DNA of 64,000 nt from Nocardia jinanensis (GTDB lineage: Bacteria; Actinomycetota; Actinomycetes; Mycobacteriales; Mycobacteriaceae), in contig NZ_BMMH01000011.1 in NCBI RefSeq assembly GCF_014645735.1, positions 108,922 through 172,921 on the forward strand, in the 5' to 3' direction. This document shows, piece by piece, positions 8,317-15,584 of this stretch; within the stretch, counting starts at the first letter, position 1; every line of letters starts with the position of its first letter. The position numbers and the translations under genes are program-made. The notes under the pieces are model-generated. The model searched no databases and was not told the DNA's origin. It saw only the letters and a list, made by a program, of their open reading frames with translations.

Positions 8317-8555
8317 AACCCGGTGACAAGGTCGGTGACCGTCATACCAAGACCTCTGGCGTACTTCACCAAGGTCAGGTAGGTCGGATTGCGTTCCCCA
8401 CGCTCGACTGCGCCGACGTACGTGCGGTGCAGGCCGCTGTCGTTGGCAAGAGCATCCTGTGATTTCCCATTTTGCTCGCGATGAGTGCGGAGAGTGTCGC
8501 CGAGTTGTCGAAGTAGATTCGAGTCATCGACGATTGGTTCCTGTCTGTAAGGCAC
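8313..8555 (-). CDS. Restriction-modification controller (C) protein
   Basis: An 80-aa XRE-type DNA-binding protein, close to the usual size of C proteins. The HTH runs LGDTLRTHREQNGKSQDALA, then HRTYVGAVERGERNPTYLTL, the pattern of C proteins that activate their own operon and delay endonuclease expression until DNA is methylated. The GTG start at 8555 has AGGA about 7 bases upstream. Its stop overlaps the endonuclease start, so the two are coupled. A candidate C-box lies about 38 bases upstream. It is part of the low-GC island. Confidence 0.9.
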   Translation of the reverse strand: MPYRQEPIVDDSNLLRQLGDTLRTHREQNGKSQDALANDSGLHRTYVGAVERGERNPTYLTLVKYARGLGMTVTDLVTGL

Positions 8556-8592
8556 CCGGCGATCCTGCCCAGTGGACAGTCAATCGAGCGAC

Positions 8593-8603
8593 ACTCTATG
8601 AGT
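8593..8603 (-). promoter_or_regulatory. Candidate C-box operator of the controller-endonuclease operon
   Basis: Read on the minus strand the site is ACTCATAGAGT, an inverted repeat around ATA. It closely resembles the ACT-ATAGT core of known C-boxes (for example GACTTATAGTC). It sits 38 bases before the controller start, where autoregulation would be expected. A looser GACTGTCC element about 11 bases nearer the gene could be the second half of the operator. Confidence 0.6.
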
Positions 8604-8665
8604 AGCAATCCTGTTCCCTGGCGGTCCGATGTGGTCTTCCCTCGGTGACCGGCCCCCGAGAACGC

Positions 8666-9011
8666 GATTTGAAGCTGGTGATCATCGAGAACCCCGGGTA
8701 CGGCGGCAATCTCGATCACCTCAGGGTGGAGGTCGATTCGTCTGAGCAGGTGCACGCGGAGATCGCGCGGTTGTCCGCTGCCGGGTGGGTTGTTCACCGA
8801 GGAGCAGATGGCGACGACGTGTTGTTTCGCCACGCAGGACAAGGTGTGGGTGACCGGGCCGAGCTCCGAGCGGTGGGAGGTCTACGCCGTGCTCGCCCAT
8901 TCCGAGTCCTTCGGCACAACTCCGGAGTTCGCCGCGATGAACGATGGGGAGGCGGTGCAGGCATGCTGCGGCACCGATGGCTGCGGGGATTCCGAGACCG
9001 TATGCTGCCCG
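8666..9011 (+). pseudogene. cadI: cadI remnant (cadmium-induced glyoxalase-fold protein)
   Basis: Two frames together read as a CadI/ArsI-like VOC protein: first DLKLVIIENPGYGGNLDHL and VHAEIARLSAAG, then, after a frameshift near 8780-8790, LFTEEQMATTCCFATQDKVW and VTGPSSERWEVYAVL. Cysteine-rich residues follow (ACCGTDGCG), as in CadI tails. The first ~45 residues are missing, right where the restriction-modification island ends. No start codon or ribosome site is left, so the gene is dead. CadI homologues normally sit in cadmium/arsenic operons with ArsR-type repressors. Here the sequence runs directly into an arsC remnant. Confidence 0.82.
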
Positions 9012-9027
9012 TGCTTCCCCGGGGCCC

Positions 9028-9144
9028 TGGAAACTCGACGATTCCGCCGGCGGCAATCTCACGATTGTGCGCCGGATCCGCGACGATATCGAGCACCGCG
9101 TCCGCGGACTCCTTACCGAACTCGACATCGCGCCGACGCAATAG
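9028..9144 (+). pseudogene. arsC: Arsenate reductase C-terminal remnant
   Basis: The 38 codons before the TAG at 9142 read WKLDDSAGGNLTIVRRIRDD and end HRVRGLLTELDIAPTQ. This is the typical tail of low-molecular-weight-phosphatase-type arsenate reductases (W-x-LDDPAG, then RxIRDEIxxRV). The catalytic CX5R N-terminal part is absent. It is joined to the cadI remnant 17 bases upstream, so a deletion probably fused two genes of a former metal-resistance operon. Confidence 0.65.
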
Positions 9145-9368
9145 CGGCTCAGCGGTGGCCGTCAACCTCATGAATCGCTGCCCAGAGGCCTCCCGACGGC
9201 ATCCCGCACCGCACACCGGACGCGATAGCCCTCGATTACCGGACGCCGCGCACTCACCTCGAAGATGCCGAGCACATAATCGCCCGGCGGAACCGGCCCC
9301 GCCACGATACGAGTGGTCCTGCGCAGGCAGGCCGGAACGGGCTGCGCGGTCGGAGCAGTTGATGGCCC

Positions 9369-11072
9369 TCATACGCGCACTCCCTCGTCCCCGCCCGGCG
9401 ACAGAGCGAGGTGGGGCCAATCGGCGAGGTCGGTGAACAGCTGCCGATCGTGCGTGGCCACGATGACGGCGGCCGGCGTCGCCGCCAGCGCGGCGGTGAG
9501 TTCGTCGACCAGCGAGACCGAGAGATGGTTGGTGGGTTCGTCGAGGATGAGCACCTGCGGCCGGGCGGCGAGCCGCAGCGCGAGATGCAGTCTGCGCTGC
9601 TGCCCCTGCGACAGTTTCCCCACCGGGGTGTGCCGCGAGCGTCGCTCCAGCAGGCCGGTCGCCGCGAGCGGTACCGGTTCGAATAGGTGGTGCGGTTCGA
9701 GGCCGCCGAGATGACGGTCGTAGAGCTCCTGGGCGGTGGGTTCAGGGTCCCACGCCGGTACTTCCTGGCCGACGAGGGCGACCCGGGCGGCAGTGCGCCG
9801 GCCCACGGTGCCGGTGGACGGTTCGAGTTCACCGGTGAGTACCGCCAGCAGCGTGGACTTGCCCGCACCGTTCGGGCCGGTGAGCAGTAACCGGCCGCCC
9901 CCTTCCAGGGCGAGAGAGACAGGGGAGTGCAACCGGCCCGCGACGGTGACCTCGTCGCAGTGCAGAAGCGGTGTACCAGGGCGGGCCGTGAGGTCCGGGA
10001 AGCGCAATCGCAAGGGTGGTTCGGGCACAGTCACGGTATGGGCCGCGAGTTCGGAGCGGCGGCGGTTCAGCGCTCGAACCAGACCCGGGGCCCGGGACTG
10101 CCGCTGGTGCTTACCGGTGCCCTTCTCGGGCCGCCAGCCGGTGCTGAGCTGGTCCCGGGCCACCGCCACAGCTTCTTTCAGGCGCGCCTTTTCGGCCAGC
10201 TGGTCCTCGTACTCGCTCTCCCACCGGGCGCGTGCCCGCAGCCGCCCCTCCTGCCACCCGGTGTAGCCCCCGGCGAACAGTTGCGGGCGACCGTCCTGGC
10301 TCGGGTCCAAATCGAGGAACTCGTCTGCGATATCGCGCAGCAGCGCGCGGTCGTGGCTGACGACGGCGAGCCCACCGGAGTGTGCGCGCAGGCGTTCGGT
10401 GAGAAAGTCCAACCCCTTGCGATCGAGGTGATTGGTCGGCTCGTCCAGCAGCAGTATGTCCTGGGCGGCGCCGAGTAGACACGCCAGGCGAACCCGATAC
10501 CGCTGTCCGACGGACAGCGTCGCCAGCGGGCGTCCGCGGTCGGTACACGCACCCAGCGCCTCCAGCGCGATATCGACCCGGCGTTCGGCGTCCCAGGCAT
10601 CGAGCCGTGTGGCGGCGTCCAATGCCGTCGTATAGGCGTCGTCGGCTCCCGTCGCTCCGTCCGCGAGCGCGACGGTAGCGGTATCGAGCTCCCGCAAGGC
10701 CCGCTGGGCCGGTTCGATGGTCTCGGCGACCAGTTCACCGACGGTCTCGCCCGCTCGGAAAGGTATGGCCTGCTGAGCGATACCGATCGTGCCGACCCGC
10801 CCGACGGTACCGCTGTCGGGGCGCAGCAGCCCGGCCAGTACGTGCAGCAGAGTGGTCTTACCGCGCCCGTTCTCGCCGACCACGGCCAGGCGCGAGCGGT
10901 GGGATACCGTGACGGAGATATCCGTCAGAACCGGTCGGGACCCGAGGGTCAGGTGCAGCGAGCTCGCCCGGATATGCGCGTGCACACCGGCGGGCAGCGA
11001 GTCGGACGAAAAGTTTCGGTGTGAAGGTTCGGATATGAACAGGCCGGATCGGCCCGTATGGGAAATGGACAC
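9369..11072 (-). CDS. ABC-F ATPase, probable ribosome-protection resistance protein
   Basis: A 567-aa cytosolic protein with two ABC domains and no membrane segments, the ABC-F layout. Domain 1: Walker A GENGRGKTT (about 66-74), signature LSVGQ (186-190), Walker B ILLLDEPTNHLD (206-217). Domain 2: GPNGAGKST (399-407), LSQGQ (487-491), LILDEPTNH ending at about 516. The basic linker (residues 275-345) is the part that reaches the ribosomal tRNA site in this family. Similar actinomycete proteins (VarM, TlrC, LmrC class) give macrolide, lincosamide or streptogramin resistance. The start is a GTG at 11072 with GGAGAA upstream. The upstream leader holds a possible attenuator. Confidence 0.9.
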   Translation of the reverse strand: MSISHTGRSGLFISEPSHRNFSSDSLPAGVHAHIRASSLHLTLGSRPVLTDISVTVSHRSRLAVVGENGRGKTTLLHVLAGLLRPDSGTVGRVGTIGIAQQAIPFRAGETVGELVAETIEPAQRALRELDTATVALADGATGADDAYTTALDAATRLDAWDAERRVDIALEALGACTDRGRPLATLSVGQRYRVRLACLLGAAQDILLLDEPTNHLDRKGLDFLTERLRAHSGGLAVVSHDRALLRDIADEFLDLDPSQDGRPQLFAGGYTGWQEGRLRARARWESEYEDQLAEKARLKEAVAVARDQLSTGWRPEKGTGKHQRQSRAPGLVRALNRRRSELAAHTVTVPEPPLRLRFPDLTARPGTPLLHCDEVTVAGRLHSPVSLALEGGGRLLLTGPNGAGKSTLLAVLTGELEPSTGTVGRRTAARVALVGQEVPAWDPEPTAQELYDRHLGGLEPHHLFEPVPLAATGLLERRSRHTPVGKLSQGQQRRLHLALRLAARPQVLILDEPTNHLSVSLVDELTAALAATPAAVIVATHDRQLFTDLADWPHLALSPGGDEGVRV

Positions 11073-11162
11073 TGGTTCTCCGCGGCTCGAGGATGGAGCC
11101 GGGACAGCACGTGATACCGCCCGGCACGAATGCTCGGATGGCGGCTGGGAAGGATCGTCGGG

Positions 11163-11201
11163 ATTCCGGTCGCCGCCTCAGCGGCGCGACCAGGGCTTCA
11201 T
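11163..11201 (-). promoter_or_regulatory. Possible leader peptide and hairpin before the ABC-F gene
   Basis: On the minus strand an ATG at 11201 opens a 7-codon frame, MKPWSRR, ending in a TGA at 11178-11180. The stop lies in the loop of a GC hairpin (CGCCGC-TGAG-GCGGCG, around 11170-11184). The layout recalls the ribosome-stalling leaders of ABC-F and erm genes. It is about 105 bases before the GTG start. No strong ribosome site precedes it, so it is tentative. Confidence 0.3.
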
Positions 11202-11397
11202 CGACACAGTGCCTACGGACATGTTCGCCACGGTAGCCGACGGACGGGAGGCACTGCCACCGAATTCTGTGTGGCGTCGACCGCACAGGCAGTAGCGCCG
11301 CGCGTCAAGGAATCGTTCCACGATGACACGACTTCTCGGTTCGTCCGGAACGGTTCGCTTCGCAGTCGGTGCGGAAGGGCCCCACCGGCTTCGCCGA

Positions 11398-11458
11398 GGT
11401 GATGCCCTCCGGTGGTGAGGCCGAGACGGCCTGGATACCGTCCAGGCCGGGCATCACC
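11398..11458 (-). terminator. Nested hairpin at the end of the hisC remnant
   Basis: The outer stem is GGTGATGCCC (11398-11407) with GGGCATCACC (11449-11458). The inner stem is CGGCCTGG (11427-11434) with CCAGGCCG (11442-11449). All arms are perfect, and the outer right arm includes the hisC stop codon. It probably survives as the terminator of the old gene. Confidence 0.5.
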
Positions 11459-11951
11459 TACCGATGGTCGCGCTGCCGGGTTCGATCAGTGGATATCGCA
11501 CGTCCCGCATCTGCGCGGACACTTCGAGGAATCGTTCGTTCTCCACGTTCGTGCCGATGGTGACCCGCAGATGATGCGGTGTTCCCACATCGCGGATCAG
11601 CACCTTGCCGTCGAGGTATCGCGCCCAAGCCCGGGGCGCGTCGATGAATCTGCCGAACAGCAAGAAGTTTCCCGAACTGCCGATAACCTCGAAACCCATT
11701 TCGCGCAGGCTTGTCCGGACGCGTTCGCGCTCACGCACTATCGCCGCGATATTGCCGAGGATCTCCTCGGAATGCGCCAGCGCGGCCCGCGCGGCCGCTT
11801 GGGCGATTGTCGACAGGTGGTAGGGCAACCGCACCAGCCGCACGGCGTCGATGACGACCGGTGCCGCGACGAGGTAACCCACCCGCCCGCCCGCGAAGCC
11901 GAATGCCTTGCTCAAGGTCCTGGTCACCACCAGTTTCGTCGGGAACCGGTC
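11454..11951 (-). pseudogene. hisC: Truncated histidinol-phosphate/aromatic aminotransferase (C-terminal half)
   Basis: About 165 residues match the second half of HisC-type fold-I aminotransferases. The PLP-lysine segment VVTRTLSKAFGFAGGRVGYL opens the match, followed by LPYHLSTIAQAAARAALAHS, the late LLFGRF and VLIRDVG, and a closing LRVTIGTNVENERFLEVS. The first ~200 residues, including the other PLP-binding residues, are absent, and the match begins abruptly with no ribosome site. It is therefore a dead remnant; a full hisC is expected elsewhere. It lies downstream of a broken metal transporter in a region showing several decay events. Confidence 0.78.
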
Positions 11952-12050
11952 GATCCGGATTTGGCAAGACTTATGGCGGGCCTGAGTCTTTATGGCGCGC
12001 ACTGAGCCGCGCCGGCTCCATATCTGTACGTGGCGCCGCGTGCCGGGGGA

Positions 12051-12755
12051 TCAGTGGTCCTTTCCAGTTGGACGGTCGCAACAGTCGCAGGCTTCGGCGG
12101 TCGGAGCGGGGCAGCACATGTCGCCCTTCCACGCGTCGACACCTTCCTTCGCCGCGACCCCGGCGATGACGAGCCCGGCGATCGGGTCGGCCCACGTCCA
12201 GCCGAACAGGCTGTTGAGCAGCAGCCCGCCCAGCAGCACCGCCGAAAGGTAGGTGCACAACAGTGTCTGCTTCGAATCGGCCACCGCGGAAGCGGATCCG
12301 AGTTCGCGTCCGGCGCGGCGTTGTGCGGCCGAGAGCGCCGGCATGATCACCAGGCTCGCCGCCGCCAGCCCGATCCCTATCGCCGAGTGCTGCGCTTCGC
12401 CGAGCCCGAACAGCGCGCGGGCCGAGTCGACGGTGACATACAGCGCAAGGGCGAAGAAGGAGAACGCGATGATCCGCAGCGCGATCTCCTCCCGCGCTTC
12501 GGGATCGCGGCCGGCGAACTGCCAGGCGACCGCCGCTGCCGACGCCACTTCGATCACCGAGTCCAGGCCGAACCCGATCAGCGCGGTCGAGGAGACGCGG
12601 GCACCTTCGGTGAGCGCGACGAACGCCTCGAACACGTTGTAGGTGATCGTCGCGGCAACGAACCAGCGGATTCAACGCGCCAGCAGTGCTTTCCGATCCG
12701 GATCCGGTCCGACGGTCATCGTGGACGGAAGCGAGGGCAGGCCGAGCGAGGTCAT
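12051..12755 (-). pseudogene. CDF-type cation transporter interrupted by a nonsense codon
   Basis: The frame starting at the ATG at 12755 reads MTSLGLPSLPSTMTVGPDPD then RKALLAR, meets TGA at 12674-12672 (codon 28), then continues in the same frame as IRWFVAATITYNVFEAFVAL. That is the normal first membrane helix of this cation-transporter family. One C-to-T change (CGA to TGA) would explain it. The rest is intact, with five or six membrane helices and a Cys-rich tail (MCCPAP, CDCCDRP) suited to soft metals. Re-initiation at the GTG at 12635 would lose most of helix 1. The start shares one base with the stop of the CmtR-type repressor gene, so the two form an operon. Confidence 0.75.
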
Positions 12756-13084
12756 CAGCAGCAGCCTTCGGCGGTGGAATCCGGGCAGCATGCCGGATCC
12801 ACCGCCAGCACCAGACCCAGCAGATCACCCAGTGCCGCGGCGATCCGGGCATCGGCGAGTTCGTAACGGCTGCGCCGGCCCTCGGGCACCGCGACCACCA
12901 GCCCACAACCGCGCAGGCAGGCGAGGTGATTGGACAGGATCTGGCGGGTCACCCCGATCTGCTCGGCCAGTTCCGAGGGATATCCCGGTGCCTGCCGCAA
13001 GCTCAACAGGATCCGGGTACGTGTCGGATCGGACAGGGCGTGGCCGAATCGGGCGAGTGCGTCGGTGTGAACCGCGGTCTCCAT
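12755..13084 (-). CDS. cmtR: CmtR-type ArsR/SmtB metal-sensing repressor
   Basis: A 109-aa winged-helix repressor of the ArsR family: ALSDPTRTRILLSLRQ, then the recognition region VTRQILSNHLACLRGCGLVV. Cys56 and Cys60 in LACLRGC, plus Cys99/Cys100 in VDPACC, match the Cd/Pb-sensing site of M. tuberculosis CmtR (Cys57, Cys61, Cys102). Two further cysteines end the chain. Metal binding would release it from DNA and switch on the metal transporter gene with which it overlaps by one base. A matching inverted repeat lies just upstream. The repressor looks intact although its target gene is broken. Confidence 0.88.
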   Translation of the reverse strand: METAVHTDALARFGHALSDPTRTRILLSLRQAPGYPSELAEQIGVTRQILSNHLACLRGCGLVVAVPEGRRSRYELADARIAAALGDLLGLVLAVDPACCPDSTAEGCC

Positions 13085-13094
13085 ACGCCAGACG

Positions 13095-13112
13095 ATACAT
13101 CGTAATCTGTAT
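13095..13112 (-). promoter_or_regulatory. Probable ArsR-type operator of the cmtR operon
   Basis: ATACA and TGTAT form an inverted repeat separated by 8 bases, 10 bases before the repressor start. This is the usual autoregulatory position and size for ArsR/CmtR operators, in an otherwise GC-rich area. Confidence 0.55.
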
Positions 13113-13171
13113 TCAGAAAATAATGAACCTTCAAGTCTCTGCCGACTCCGCCGGCTACCGCCGACGGTGTT

Positions 13172-14239
13172 CTACAGCCAGCCGTTGCGGCGGAACAACA
13201 CGACCAATCCGGTGCAGGTCAGTACCATCACCGCCAGTACGGTGGGGTAGCCCCACACCTGCTTCAGTTCGGGCATGTGCTCGAAGTTCATGCCGTAGAT
13301 TCCGGCGATCATGGTGGGAACGGCGGCGAGCGCGACCAGCGCGGAGATCTTGCGCATATCGGTGTTCTGCCGCACCGCGATACGGGCGAGGGTTGCGCTG
13401 ATCAGCGCGGACAGCGCGTCGTCGAAGTCGTGGACGCGTTCGGCGGCGCTGGTGTGATGGTCGGTGACGTCGCGCAGGTAGCGGCGGACCTCTTTGCTGA
13501 GGCCGGATTCCGGCCGGGTGAGCAGCTGTAGTGGCAGACCCAGCGGTATCACCGAGCGGCGCAGCTCCACGATTTCGCGTTTGAGCTGATAGATCGATTC
13601 GATGGTCAGCCGGGAATTGGGGGTGAACACCTCCTGTTCCATCTCCTCGACATCGGTCTCGATCTCCTGCACGACGTCGAGGTAGGTGTCGACGACATGG
13701 TCGGCGACGGCATGCAGCACCGCACCGGGTCCCAGTCGCAGGCGTTCGGTGTCGGCTTCCAGTTCCGCGCGGACCGCGCGCAGACCGGAGTGCTCGCCGT
13801 GGCGGACCGCGACCACGAAATCGGCGCCGAGGAAGATCAATATCTGTCCGGTCAGCACGATCTCGCTGACACTGTGCATATCGTGCTCGACGTAGGCCAC
13901 GGTCCGCAGCACGAACATCAGGGTGTCGTCGTAGCGTTCCAGCTTCGGGCGCTGATTCCCGGCCACCGCGTCCTCCACGGCCAGCCGGTGCAGTCCGAAT
14001 ACCTCGGCGACCTCTCCCATCTGGTGGATATCGGGTTCGTGCAGACCCAGCCACACGAACCCGCCCGCACCCTCCTCCCCACGGACCCGCGCGAGGGCCT
14101 CGGCGAGACCGAACCGGCCGGGAAGCCGTTCGCCGTCGCAGTAGATGCCGCAGTCCACCACTGCCCGGGCCACCGGCACCGGTATCCGCTTCAACGACAC
14201 CCTCGACCCACCGACGTCGCGATCCGATCCACTCAACAC
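13172..14239 (-). CDS. corA: CorA-family Mg2+/Co2+ channel
   Basis: An inner-membrane divalent-cation channel of 355 aa. A large acidic, helical cytoplasmic domain makes up most of the chain, including the long stalk helix (RVHDFDDALSALISATLARI and flanks). Two membrane helices close the protein. The diagnostic YGMNFEHMPEL loop is at about residues 315-325 and the chain ends FRRNGWL, as CorA proteins do. The start is taken as the GTG at 14239; its ribosome site is weak. It is transcribed in the same direction as the metal-resistance genes but is not closely linked. Divergent to the DUF1990 gene. Confidence 0.93.
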   Translation of the reverse strand: MLSGSDRDVGGSRVSLKRIPVPVARAVVDCGIYCDGERLPGRFGLAEALARVRGEEGAGGFVWLGLHEPDIHQMGEVAEVFGLHRLAVEDAVAGNQRPKLERYDDTLMFVLRTVAYVEHDMHSVSEIVLTGQILIFLGADFVVAVRHGEHSGLRAVRAELEADTERLRLGPGAVLHAVADHVVDTYLDVVQEIETDVEEMEQEVFTPNSRLTIESIYQLKREIVELRRSVIPLGLPLQLLTRPESGLSKEVRRYLRDVTDHHTSAAERVHDFDDALSALISATLARIAVRQNTDMRKISALVALAAVPTMIAGIYGMNFEHMPELKQVWGYPTVLAVMVLTCTGLVVLFRRNGWL

Positions 14240-14436
14240 CCTGCGAGCCTAGAAGCTCTGCGGTCCGGTGATCCGGACGGAGCCGGGTTCTGTCCTCATT
14301 CGCGCCGCGAGGGTCGTCGGCGGCGCTGGGGCCGGGGGAGCCGTCCACCCACTCTCTTCGGCCCAGCCGAACCGCTGATCCGCGCGTTCGACACCCGAAC
14401 CTCGCCCGATGTATCCGCGGCGGCGAGAATCGAGGT

Positions 14437-14964
14437 ATGAACGATTCGTCCGAGCGGCCCTCCTTCACCTACTCCGAGGTCGCCGCTACCCGTGGCGAGC
14501 TGCCCGCCGGCTACCAGCACCTTCGGTTGCGCCGCGAGATCGGCCGGGGCGCCGACGAATTCCACCGGCTGGGCGAGGCGGTGCTCGGCTACCGGATACA
14601 GCGTGGCCTGCGCATTCTCCGGGAAGCGCAGACCCCGGTGGCCGAGCCGGGTGCCGACGTGACGGTCCGGCTCGGCGTCGGCCGGTTCGGCCTGCGCGCG
14701 CCGTGCCGGGTCGTGTACGTCCTGCGCGAGCCGGACCGCATCGGTTTCGCCTACGGCACCCTGCCGGGGCATCCGGAGAGCGGGGAAGAACTGTTCGCCG
14801 TCGAATACGACCGGGACACCGGCACCGTGTACGGCGTGGTCACCGCGTTCTCCCGCCCCGCGAGCTGGTACACCCGCCTCGGCGGGCCGCTGGCCGTCCT
14901 GGCGCAGCGGGTGGCCGCGGCGGCCTACCTGATGGTGCTGCGCCGGACCCCACAGGAGCGATGA
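14437..14964 (+). CDS. DUF1990 family protein
   Basis: A 175-aa soluble protein typical of DUF1990: FTYSEVAATRGELP at the start, HLRLRREIGRGADEFHRLGE, then VLREPDRIGFAYGTLPGHPE and ELFAVEYDRDTGTVYGVVTA. The closing ASWYTRLGGPLAVLAQRVAA is also characteristic. The family is widespread in actinomycetes and has a lipid-binding-like beta fold, but its biochemical role is not established. The gene stands alone, divergent from corA. The length is normal. Confidence 0.9.
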   Translation: MNDSSERPSFTYSEVAATRGELPAGYQHLRLRREIGRGADEFHRLGEAVLGYRIQRGLRILREAQTPVAEPGADVTVRLGVGRFGLRAPCRVVYVLREPDRIGFAYGTLPGHPESGEELFAVEYDRDTGTVYGVVTAFSRPASWYTRLGGPLAVLAQRVAAAAYLMVLRRTPQER

Positions 14965-15042
14965 GACCCGGTACCGAGTATCCGGCCGTACCGCTGTTCG
15001 GAGGTCGCGTAGCCGCCGGCGCGCGGTGAGCCGGGATCTCGA

Positions 15043-15453
15043 TCAAGCGGAGGTATGGACGGTGCGCCGCACCTGTACCTCGCCGGGGGCGAAGGCGTGT
15101 CCGGCCAGATTGAAACTCCAGGACACGGTGGGCGTGATCCGCATATACGGGGCGGGCCCGAACCGGCCGACCCGCTGGACCAGTTCGGCAGTCCCGTAGA
15201 CGCGCAGATATCGCGGTGTCCACGGGTCCGTGGACACGAGATCGTCGATCACGACGGCGACCTTTGTACTGCCGCGTTCGACATTGCGGTACTTCCTGGT
15301 CCGCGCCGGATCGTGGCCACCGATGTAGATGTAGGTACCGTCGAACTCGTAGCCCACCGGTGCCACGTCGGGCTGTCCGTCCGCTCCCACGGTCGCCACT
15401 CGCGCGAGCGGCTGGGAGCGCAGATAGGTGACCTCTTCCTCGGTGAACGACAT
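15043..15453 (-). CDS. PPOX-class F420-dependent oxidoreductase
   Basis: A 136-aa split-barrel flavin/F420 protein. Its MSFTEEEVTYLRSQPLARVA start, DVAPVGYEFDGTYIYIGG and HDPARTRKYRNVERGSTKVA match the pyridoxamine-5'-phosphate-oxidase-like F420 family of mycobacteria and Nocardia. These enzymes usually bind F420 as a homodimer and reduce quinone-like, biliverdin or other substrates. The substrate is not evident here. The length is normal for the family. GGAG lies about 9 bases before the ATG on the minus strand. No operon partners. Confidence 0.87.
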   Translation of the reverse strand: MSFTEEEVTYLRSQPLARVATVGADGQPDVAPVGYEFDGTYIYIGGHDPARTRKYRNVERGSTKVAVVIDDLVSTDPWTPRYLRVYGTAELVQRVGRFGPAPYMRITPTVSWSFNLAGHAFAPGEVQVRRTVHTSA

Positions 15454-15584
15454 CGAGAGCCTCCTTGTGACAGATCCGGAGATCCCGTGCTGATCGGTCC
15501 CGCACGGCGATCGTCGACGACGCGATTATTTCGCGGGAACGCGTCCGGGCCCGGCCGCGACGCACCCGGGAAACTCGGGGCGGA

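Noticed and set aside
9169..9368. Minus-strand frame continuing past the ABC-F stop (PPGDYVLGIFEV)
   Set aside because: The codon bias is reasonable, but there is no ATG or ribosome site and no family I recognise. It could be a decayed fragment, too weak to call.
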